From contig NZ_MWZD01000013.1 in the NCBI RefSeq assembly GCF_002982315.1, positions 62,001 through 126,000 on the forward strand: a stretch of 64,000 nucleotides of DNA. The letters run 5' to 3'. Below, piece by piece: positions 59,071 through 64,000 of this stretch. Position 1 is the first letter of the stretch. Every line of letters begins with the position of its first letter. The notes beneath the pieces are model-generated. The model saw only the letters and a list, made by a program, of their open reading frames with translations, had not been told where the DNA came from and made no database searches. The position numbers and the translations under genes were made by a program. The DNA is from Leucobacter massiliensis (lineage in GTDB: Bacteria; Actinomycetota; Actinomycetes; Actinomycetales; Microbacteriaceae).

Positions 59071-59966
59071 GCCCCGCTCCCCTGCGCCGGCGAGCCGGCA
59101 GCGCCGGTCCGGGGCCGCACGGCCGCGTCCAGCTCCGCCGCGGCGCGTCTCGGCGCCCCGTCCGCAGAGCGCACGGCCCACAGGGCGACGGCCGCGGCGG
59201 TCGCCACGTTCAGGGAGTCCACGCCGTGCTCCATCGGGATCACGACGGAGCGTGCGGCCGAGGCGAGCGCACGCCGGCTGAGCCCGGCGCCCTCGGTGCC
59301 GAACACCAGCGCCAGCCGCTCGGGCAGCTCGTGCACGAAATCCGCGAGATCCTCGGCGTCGTCGCGCAGTGCGAACGCCGTCAGCTCATATCCCTCGGAG
59401 CGGAACATCGGCCCCGCCTCACGCCAGTCGGGCAGCCGTGCCCACGGCACCTGCAGCACCGCTCCCATGCTCACGCGCACGGCCCGCCGGTAGAGCGGAT
59501 CCGCGCACGCCGGCGACAGCAGCACTGCGTCGGCGCCCAGCGCCGCCACGCTGCGGAAGATCGCCCCGACGTTCGTGTGGTCGGCGAGGTCCTCGAGCAC
59601 GACGACCCGGCGCGAGGCGCGCAGCAGCGCGACCGGGTCGAGCGGTTCCGGCCGGTGCATCGAGGCGAGCGCGCCACGGTGCAGATGAAAGCCCGTGAGC
59701 GCTTCGAGCTGCGCGGGCTCGCCGATGTAGACGGGCACCTCGGGAAACGCGGCGAGCAGCGGCTCGACGCGCGGCAGCCACTCCTCCAGCAGCAGCACGG
59801 AGCGCGGCCGGTGGCCGGCGCCGAGTGCCCGCTCGATCACCTTCGGCGACTCGGCGAGGTACAGTCCCTCCGCCGGCTCGCGCACCCGCCGCAGCGCGAC
59901 ATCCGTGAGACTCGTGTAGTCCGCGAGCGCCGGCGCATCGAGATCCGAGATCCGCTGCACCCTCAC
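59067..59966 (-). CDS. SpoU/TrmH family RNA 2'-O-methyltransferase
   Basis: A 299-residue SPOUT-class enzyme that methylates ribose in rRNA or tRNA. The N-terminal substrate-binding domain (about 1-105) is followed by the knotted SAM domain: VVVLEDLADHTNVGAIFRSVAALGADAVLLSP near residue 120 (motif 1, Asn and Arg), LALVFGTEGAGLSRRAL near 218 (motif 2) and IPMEHGVDSLNVATAAAVAL near 248 (motif 3, Ser-Leu-Asn). All catalytic elements are present. The RNA target is unknown. Start and stop overlap the neighbouring genes by 4 nt each (GTGA). Confidence 0.9.
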   Translation of the reverse strand: MRVQRISDLDAPALADYTSLTDVALRRVREPAEGLYLAESPKVIERALGAGHRPRSVLLLEEWLPRVEPLLAAFPEVPVYIGEPAQLEALTGFHLHRGALASMHRPEPLDPVALLRASRRVVVLEDLADHTNVGAIFRSVAALGADAVLLSPACADPLYRRAVRVSMGAVLQVPWARLPDWREAGPMFRSEGYELTAFALRDDAEDLADFVHELPERLALVFGTEGAGLSRRALASAARSVVIPMEHGVDSLNVATAAAVALWAVRSADGAPRRAAAELDAAVRPRTGAAGSPAQGSGA

Positions 59967-60958
59967 GCGGCACCCCGGCCCGGTCCCGCGAGCCCGGATC
60001 CGCCCGCTTCTTGCTCCCCCGGGTCGCGATCCGCGACGCCCCGCTCCCCCGTGCCGGCTTCGCGGAGCACTCCCGCCCGCGGCGAAGTGAGGAACTCGCG
60101 CGCGAAGGCGACCGCGTCGGCCACCGCTTCGTAGTGCACGAGGTGGCCCGTGCCCGGGACGATCCGCAACAGCGCGGCGGGAACGCGCCGCTGCAGCTCC
60201 AGCTGGCGCGCGAGCGGCGTGATGTCGTCCCGCTCTCCCGCGATCAACAGGGTCGGCATCGTGAACGCGGGCGCGAACTCGGAGACCGTGTGCGAGACGG
60301 AGGCGCGGAAGGCCTGGAGCAGCGTCGACGGGTCCGAGAAACGGCTGAAGTAGGCCGCGTGCTGCGCGTGGATCCAGTTCCGCAGCTCCGGATCACGGGT
60401 CTTCGCCATGACCTCGCTCATCACGCGCACGATCACCGGGTTGCCGAGCAGGGCGCGCGCCGCCCCCTCGGGAAGCAGTTCCGCTGCCCGGTAATAGCCC
60501 ACCGCGAGCCGCGTGAGCGCCGCCTTCGGGCCGGCGAGCGCGGGCGCGGAGATCGGATTGACGAGGATGAGGCGCTCGGGTGCGAGTCCGCCCGCGATCG
60601 CCGCGCCCACCACCAGTGAGCCGAAGGAGTGCCCGAGCACGGCGAAGCCCCCGGGCGCCGTTTCGGCTGCGAAGGCGCGCAACCACTCGCCGTAGAGCTC
60701 GATCGAGTGCACGCGGCCGGGGATCGCCGGGCTCGCGCCGAAGCCCGGCAGATCGGGCACCAGGATCCGGAGTTCCGGCAGGCCTTCGGCGAGCCCTCGG
60801 GCGATGCCCTCCAGGCCGTGGTGGTCGCCCCGGAAGCCGTGCACGAGGATCAGGGCGGGCCCCTCGTCAGCGCCGTAGCACCAGTACCGCGTGTCCGCGC
60901 CGAGCGTCGGGACTGCGCCCGGCGCGGGCTCACGGATGGTCGAGGCGGCTGAGGTCAC
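59963..60958 (-). CDS. Alpha/beta hydrolase
   Basis: A 331-residue serine hydrolase of the alpha/beta fold. LILVHGFRGDHHGLEG near residue 42 is the oxyanion HG motif, LVPDLPGFGASP near 72 follows, FAVLGHSFGSLVVGAA near 112 carries the nucleophile GHSFG, LLIAGERDDITPL near 243 the Asp and GTGHLVHYE near 272 the His, so the triad is complete. The substrate is unknown. The C-terminal 30 residues are Gly/Glu-rich. The GTG at 60958 is set by TACGAT 6 nt upstream. First gene of the hydrolase-TrmH-PAP2 unit. Confidence 0.87.
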   Translation of the reverse strand: MTSAASTIREPAPGAVPTLGADTRYWCYGADEGPALILVHGFRGDHHGLEGIARGLAEGLPELRILVPDLPGFGASPAIPGRVHSIELYGEWLRAFAAETAPGGFAVLGHSFGSLVVGAAIAGGLAPERLILVNPISAPALAGPKAALTRLAVGYYRAAELLPEGAARALLGNPVIVRVMSEVMAKTRDPELRNWIHAQHAAYFSRFSDPSTLLQAFRASVSHTVSEFAPAFTMPTLLIAGERDDITPLARQLELQRRVPAALLRIVPGTGHLVHYEAVADAVAFAREFLTSPRAGVLREAGTGERGVADRDPGEQEAGGSGLAGPGRGAA

Positions 60959-60964
60959 CCGGAG

Positions 60965-60970
60965 ATCGTA
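60965..60970 (-). promoter_or_regulatory. -10 hexamer of leaderless hydrolase-operon promoter
   Basis: Minus-strand TACGAT followed by 6 nt and the GTG at 60958. Confidence 0.55.
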
Positions 60971-61036
60971 GCGAAGCGGACTGGGCGGGAGCTGCGTCCG
61001 CCTCGTCCGACGGCGCACCCGGTTGCGCGCACTCGA

Positions 61037-61042
61037 TAGCAT
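61037..61042 (+). promoter_or_regulatory. -10 hexamer of exonuclease gene promoter
   Basis: TAGCAT; leader of about 16 nt with AAAGGAG before the GTG at 61065. Divergent from the hydrolase promoter. Confidence 0.45.
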
Positions 61043-61064
61043 CGACGCAGACGAAAGGAGCGCC

Positions 61065-61769
61065 GTGACCGCGCAACTCCCCCTCTGGGCCTCCGACCTC
61101 GCCGTCTTCGACACCGAGACGACCGGCGTCGACACGAGCCGCGCCCGCATCGTGAGCGCCACCGTCGCGCTCATCGGCGCCGGCGGCGAAGTGGCTGAGC
61201 GCTACGACTGGCTGCTCGATCCCGGTGTCGAGATACCGGCCGCGGCCGTGCAGGTGCACGGTGTCTCCACGGACATCGCTCGCGCGAGCGGCATCGCGGC
61301 CGCCGTCGGCGTGCAGCAGATCGTCGACCGCTTGCGCGAGATGATCGAGCGCGGCTTCCCGATCGTCGCCTACAACGCCCCTTACGATCTCACCCTGCTC
61401 GCGGCGGAGGCGGCGCGGCACGGGGTCACGCTCCCCGCCGAGCTCTCCCCCGTCATCGATCCGCTGGTGCTGGACAAGCAGCTCGACCGCTATCGGAAGG
61501 GCAAGCGCACGCTCGAGGCGGTCGCCGCGCACTACGGCGTCGAGATCGGCAACGCGCACGACGCCGGCGACGACGCGATCGCCGCGGGCCGCGTGCTCCA
61601 GTGCATCGCCCGGAAGTACGCCGACGTCATCCCCGAGGAGCTCGACGAGCTGCACAGTGCGCAGGTCGCGTGGGCCGCATCGCAGGCCGCGAGTTTCCAG
61701 GACTACATGCGGCGGGTGCGCGACCCGTCCTTCGTCGCGGACGGATCGTGGCCGATTCGCCGATTCTGA
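61065..61769 (+). CDS. DEDDh 3'-5' exonuclease (DnaQ-like)
   Basis: A 234-residue single-domain exonuclease. Exo I is VFDTETTGVDTS near residue 16 (Asp, Glu), Exo II VAYNAPYDLTLL near 104 (Asp) and Exo III HDAGDDAIAAGR near 168 (His, Asp), giving the complete DEDDh set for two metal ions. VHGVSTDIARASG between Exo I and II is typical of polymerase III epsilon relatives, but there is no polymerase-binding extension. It may proofread, repair or trim RNA or DNA. A good Shine-Dalgarno fixes the GTG start. It converges on rpmE2. Confidence 0.9.
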   Translation: MTAQLPLWASDLAVFDTETTGVDTSRARIVSATVALIGAGGEVAERYDWLLDPGVEIPAAAVQVHGVSTDIARASGIAAAVGVQQIVDRLREMIERGFPIVAYNAPYDLTLLAAEAARHGVTLPAELSPVIDPLVLDKQLDRYRKGKRTLEAVAAHYGVEIGNAHDAGDDAIAAGRVLQCIARKYADVIPEELDELHSAQVAWAASQAASFQDYMRRVRDPSFVADGSWPIRRF

Positions 61770-61810
61770 GCGAGGCGGGCCCCGGGAAGCGTCCGCATCG
61801 CGTCCGGAAA

Positions 61811-61849
61811 CGAGGAAGGGCGGGGGCACACGGCCCCCGCCCTTCCTCG
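61811..61849. terminator. Perfect 17-bp bidirectional terminator
   Basis: CGAGGAAGGGCGGGGGC pairs with its exact complement across the loop acacg. It lies 42 nt after the exonuclease gene and 12 nt before the end of rpmE2. On the minus strand TTTCC follows, giving a short T-run for rpmE2. Confidence 0.8.
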
Positions 61850-61860
61850 TCGTGCGCTGC

Positions 61861-62109
61861 TCAGGCGCCGAAGCCCTTGAAGCGCTGGTTGAACTTCTCG
61901 ACGCGGCCCGCCGAGTCCATGATGCGCTGCTTGCCCGTGTAGAACGGGTGCGAGGCGCTGGAGATCTCCACGTCGATGACCGGGTAGGTCTCGCCGTCAA
62001 GCTCGATGGTCTTCTCGCTGGTGAGCGTGGAACGGGTGAGGAACGTCTCGCCCGAGGCCAGGTCGCGGAAGACGATTGCGTTGTACTCGGGGTGGATGTC
62101 GGTCTTCAT
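61861..62109 (-). CDS. rpmE2: 50S ribosomal protein L31 type B
   Basis: An 82-residue ribosomal protein starting [16 protein letters not shown]. It lacks the zinc-binding cysteines of type A L31, so it is the zinc-independent form that bacteria often make under zinc limitation; the body [21 protein letters not shown] and [12 protein letters not shown] is typical of type B. AAGGAA lies upstream of the ATG. No clear Zur box was recognised ahead of it, and whether a type A copy exists elsewhere is unknown. Confidence 0.95.
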   Translation of the reverse strand: MKTDIHPEYNAIVFRDLASGETFLTRSTLTSEKTIELDGETYPVIDVEISSASHPFYTGKQRIMDSAGRVEKFNQRFKGFGA

Positions 62110-62196
62110 GAGTGTTCCTTCGCTTGCCTTGGAGTGGGTGTGTAGCAGCACACCGCGAGGTCTTGGGAGATTGCGACGGAGTCGCACCAGCGACCC

Positions 62197-62202
62197 ACTC
62201 TA
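62197..62202 (-). promoter_or_regulatory. -10 hexamer of rpmE2 promoter
   Basis: Minus-strand TAGAGT; leader of about 85 nt before the ATG, as is common for ribosomal protein genes. Confidence 0.35.
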
Positions 62203-62252
62203 CCAGACCGAGCGGTGCGCTGCGCGAGACGACGCGCCGCTCCCCCAGCCTC

Positions 62253-63053
62253 TCAGCCCTGCGCGGGCTCCGGTCGCGCCACCGCCGCGTAGCGTCCGTC
62301 GTGCTCGCTGAGCTCGAACGGCATCCCGAAGGTCGCCTCGAGGTTCTCGGAGGTGAGCGTCTCGCGGATCGGGCCCGCGGCCTGGACCCGGCCCTCGCGC
62401 AGCATGAGCACGTGGGTGAAGCCCGGCGGCACCTCCTCGACATGGTGGGTCACCATGATCATCGCCGGGGAATACGGCGACCGCGCGAAGCCAGAGAGCA
62501 TCTGCAGCAGACGTTCACGGGCACCGAGGTCGAGACTCGCGCTCGGCTCATCGAGGAGCAGCAGCTCGGGATCGGTCATCACCGCCCGAGCGATCAGCGC
62601 GCGCTTGCGCTCCCCGTCGCTCAGCGTGCCGTAGCGATGCTCCGCGAAGTCGGCGAGGTCCCACTCGGCGAGGATCCGCTCCGCCTGCCGGACGTCGACC
62701 TCGTCGTAGCTCTCGTTCCACCTGCCCTCGACCGAGTAGGCCGCGGTGAGCACCAGGTCCCGCACGAGCTCCGCCGCGGGGATCCGGCGTCCCGTCGCCG
62801 AGGAGACGAAACCGATCCGATTGCGCAGCTCGAACACGTCGACCTTGCCGAGGCGCTTCTCGAGCACGTCCACCGTGCCACTCGTCGGATAGTCATTCGC
62901 GGTCGCGAGCTTCATGAGCGTCGTCTTCCCCGCGCCGTTCGGGCCGAGGATCACCCACCGCTCCGAGTCCTCCACCGACCAGTCGACGCCGTCGAGGATG
63001 AGCCGGCCGTTGCGCACATAGGTGACATCCGAGAATCGCAGCACATTGACCAT
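62253..63053 (-). CDS. ABC transporter ATP-binding protein (ModF/YlmA-like)
   Basis: A 266-residue ATPase domain. Walker A is LGPNGAGKTTL near residue 36, the Q-loop region is IGFVSSATG near 84, the signature motif is LSDGERKRALIARA near 144 (LSDGE for LSGGQ), Walker B is LLLLDEPSASLD near 163 and the switch His lies in VTHHVEEVP. No membrane or binding-protein gene is adjacent, and the family often acts without a known permease. The ATG at 63053 is fixed by TAGGCT 7 nt upstream. It is divergent from serB. Confidence 0.9.
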   Translation of the reverse strand: MVNVLRFSDVTYVRNGRLILDGVDWSVEDSERWVILGPNGAGKTTLMKLATANDYPTSGTVDVLEKRLGKVDVFELRNRIGFVSSATGRRIPAAELVRDLVLTAAYSVEGRWNESYDEVDVRQAERILAEWDLADFAEHRYGTLSDGERKRALIARAVMTDPELLLLDEPSASLDLGARERLLQMLSGFARSPYSPAMIMVTHHVEEVPPGFTHVLMLREGRVQAAGPIRETLTSENLEATFGMPFELSEHDGRYAAVARPEPAQG

Positions 63054-63060
63054 GCCCACC

Positions 63061-63066
63061 AGCCTA
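63061..63066 (-). promoter_or_regulatory. -10 hexamer of leaderless ABC ATPase promoter
   Basis: Minus-strand TAGGCT, spacer ggtgggc, then the ATG at 63053. The spacer is identical to that of the HhH-GPD gene. Confidence 0.6.
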
Positions 63067-63100
63067 GTGTCCGTCCGCACGCGGTGCCGTCGGCACGCCA

Positions 63101-63106
63101 TAGGCT
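63101..63106 (+). promoter_or_regulatory. -10 hexamer of leaderless serB promoter
   Basis: TAGGCT, 7-nt spacer, ATG at 63114. It lies 40 bp from the divergent -10 at 63061. Confidence 0.6.
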
Positions 63107-63113
63107 TGACGCC

Positions 63114-63770
63114 ATGAGTCACTCCCCCGCCGATCCCGCCCGCCTGCTCGTCGTGCTCGACTGCGACTCGACCACGATCAAGGACGAGGTGATCGAGCTC
63201 CTCGCCGACGCCGCGGGCAGTCGCGAGCTCGTCGCCGAGGTGACGGAGCGCGCCATGCGCGGTGAGCTCGACTTCGCCGAGAGCCTGCGCGAGCGAGTCG
63301 CCACGCTCGCCGGGACGCCCGAGTCCGTGTTCGAGCAGGTGTACCGGCGCGTGCGACCCAGCACGGGCATCCGGGAGCTCATCGACGCGGTGCACGAGCG
63401 GCACGGGATCGTGGCCGTGGTGTCCGGGGGCTTCCACGAGGTGCTGGATCCGCTCGCGGCGGATCTGCGGGTCGATCGCTGGCGCGCGAACCGGCTGGAG
63501 CTCGCGGGCGGGAAGCTCACCGGCAGGACCGTCGGACCGGTGATCGACGCGGAGGCGAAGGCGGATGCGCTGCGGGAGTGGGCGGACGAGGCGGGCGTGC
63601 CGCCGAGCGCGACCATGGCGATCGGCGACGGGGCGAACGACCTGCGGATGATGGCGGCGGCGGCCGTCTCGGTCGCCTTCAACGCCAAGCCGGTGGTGCG
63701 GGAGGCCGCGGACATCTCCATCGAGGAGGATCTCGCACTCGTCATCCCGCACCTCGACCGCCTGCGGTGA
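63114..63770 (+). CDS. serB: Phosphoserine phosphatase
   Basis: Final step of serine synthesis, hydrolysing O-phosphoserine. The 218-residue HAD enzyme has DCDSTTIKDEVIELLADAAG near residue 15 (DxDxT nucleophile; the Glu binds serine), RGELDFAESLRERVATLAG near 48, VVSGGFHEVLDP near 102 (motif II Ser), an invariant Lys near 148 (EAKAD) and IGDGANDLRMMAAAAVSVAFNAKP near 167 (motif IV). It lacks the N-terminal ACT domain of larger SerB proteins. Leaderless start at 63114. Confidence 0.93.
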   Translation: MSHSPADPARLLVVLDCDSTTIKDEVIELLADAAGSRELVAEVTERAMRGELDFAESLRERVATLAGTPESVFEQVYRRVRPSTGIRELIDAVHERHGIVAVVSGGFHEVLDPLAADLRVDRWRANRLELAGGKLTGRTVGPVIDAEAKADALREWADEAGVPPSATMAIGDGANDLRMMAAAAVSVAFNAKPVVREAADISIEEDLALVIPHLDRLR

Positions 63771-63809
63771 GGCGGCACCGGGCCCGCGTGCGGTCCGGCG
63801 CCGTGCGGC

Positions 63810-64000
63810 TCAGAAGTTGTTGAGGATCTCGGTGTCCTCGGGGATGACCCCGTCGGCGAGCAGTGAGCCGCCGAGACGCTTGAGCGCCGTGAGGGCGACG
63901 TTCTGCGGCATGGGACCGTAGGAGATGCGGGCGACGCCGAGCGCCTCGTACTCGGCTGCGGTGAGCGCGCCGGGCAGCCCGATGACGCTGACCTTCCGCT
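63810..64000 (-). CDS. C-terminal part of an isocitrate lyase/PEP-mutase family protein (partial)
   Basis: The last 62 codons of a minus-strand gene that continues beyond the right edge. VSVIGLPGALTAAEYEALGVARISYGP followed by NVALTALKRLGG resembles the end of the oxaloacetate-decarboxylase/PEP-phosphonomutase-like barrel, where the last beta strand and helix close the fold. The stop is TGA at 63812-63810. The catalytic part is outside the window, so the reaction cannot be assigned. It converges on serB with a 39-nt gap. Confidence 0.7.
   Translation of the reverse strand, partial: RKVSVIGLPGALTAAEYEALGVARISYGPMPQNVALTALKRLGGSLLADGVIPEDTEILNNF

Noticed and set aside
1-64000. CRISPR arrays, insertion sequences, prophage, rRNA operons, toxin-antitoxin or other defence genes
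   Set aside because: No regularly spaced repeats, transposase, integrase, phage or restriction-type proteins were found; the only tandem repeats are short 13-15 bp units.

Overview
The window is 64 kb of high-GC DNA (around 70 % G+C by eye) packed with housekeeping genes and no rRNA, IS element, prophage or CRISPR array. Mycothiol synthesis (mshC) with a mycothiol-type DsbA-like reductase, RbpA, PafB/PafC, a HelY-type helicase, a diheme QcrC with a three-helix-type Rieske protein, many GTG starts and abundant leaderless TANNNT promoters all point to an actinobacterium. Gene order (pepN / Rv2466c-like / rpiB / nei; trpD / ctaE-qcrCAB; FKBP / pafB / pafC / tatC / helY / lnt / rbpA) fits Microbacteriaceae. 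A genus such as Leucobacter is only a guess.

Layout. 1-4.7 kb: peptide deformylase, MFS exporter, GntR/HutC regulator, class II glutamine amidotransferase, a possible decayed membrane gene and a P-loop kinase. 4.76-4.83 kb: tRNA-Arg(UCU). 4.9-9.6 kb (minus): HhH-GPD repair protein, then the compact operon pepN-mscS-globin. 9.7-12.75 kb: DsbA-like reductase, rpiB, Nei-type glycosylase and two small membrane proteins. 12.7-18.4 kb: EamA transporter, M20 peptidase, uppP-mshC, PAC2 protein. 18.5-28.5 kb: a HAD phosphatase fused to the TrmI tRNA methyltransferase, FKBP-like lipoprotein, pafB, pafC, tatC, helY, lnt and convergent rbpA. 28.7-36 kb: SDR and the glutamate synthase pair gltB-gltD. 36-42.5 kb: NAD(P)-binding protein, HemK-like methyltransferase, hisD-nrdR-pyrD, DUF3043 protein, HesB-type Fe-S carrier. 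42.6-51.3 kb: the whole aerobic respiratory branch, ctaC-ctaD-ctaF (plus) facing qcrC-qcrA-qcrB with ctaE (minus). 51.4-64 kb: trpD, M23 peptidase, sulP-trpF-BCCT transporter, hydrolase-TrmH-PAP2 operon, exonuclease, rpmE2, ABC ATPase, serB and the 3' end of a PEP-mutase-like gene.

How the parts work together. QcrABC and CtaCDEF would form the cytochrome bc1-aa3 supercomplex, with a HesB carrier gene next to it. MshC makes the thiol the DsbA-like protein probably uses. Lnt finishes lipoproteins such as the FKBP-like protein and CtaC, both of which have lipoboxes here. TrpD and TrpF, HisD, SerB, GltBD and PyrD supply amino acids and pyrimidines.

Most notable observations. (1) Seventeen genes have a TANNNT -10 hexamer exactly 6 or 7 nt before the start codon, the signature of leaderless mRNAs. 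(2) The trmI-to-pafC locus looks compacted: HAD and TrmI are one ORF, the pupylation block (arc, dop, pup, pafA) expected between trmI and the FKBP gene is absent, and tatA is missing in front of tatC. (3) A separate trpF is translationally coupled to a BCCT transporter, although many actinobacteria use PriA instead. (4) Several perfect bidirectional terminators, one containing both stop codons of a convergent pair. I found no clear new defence or mobile system.
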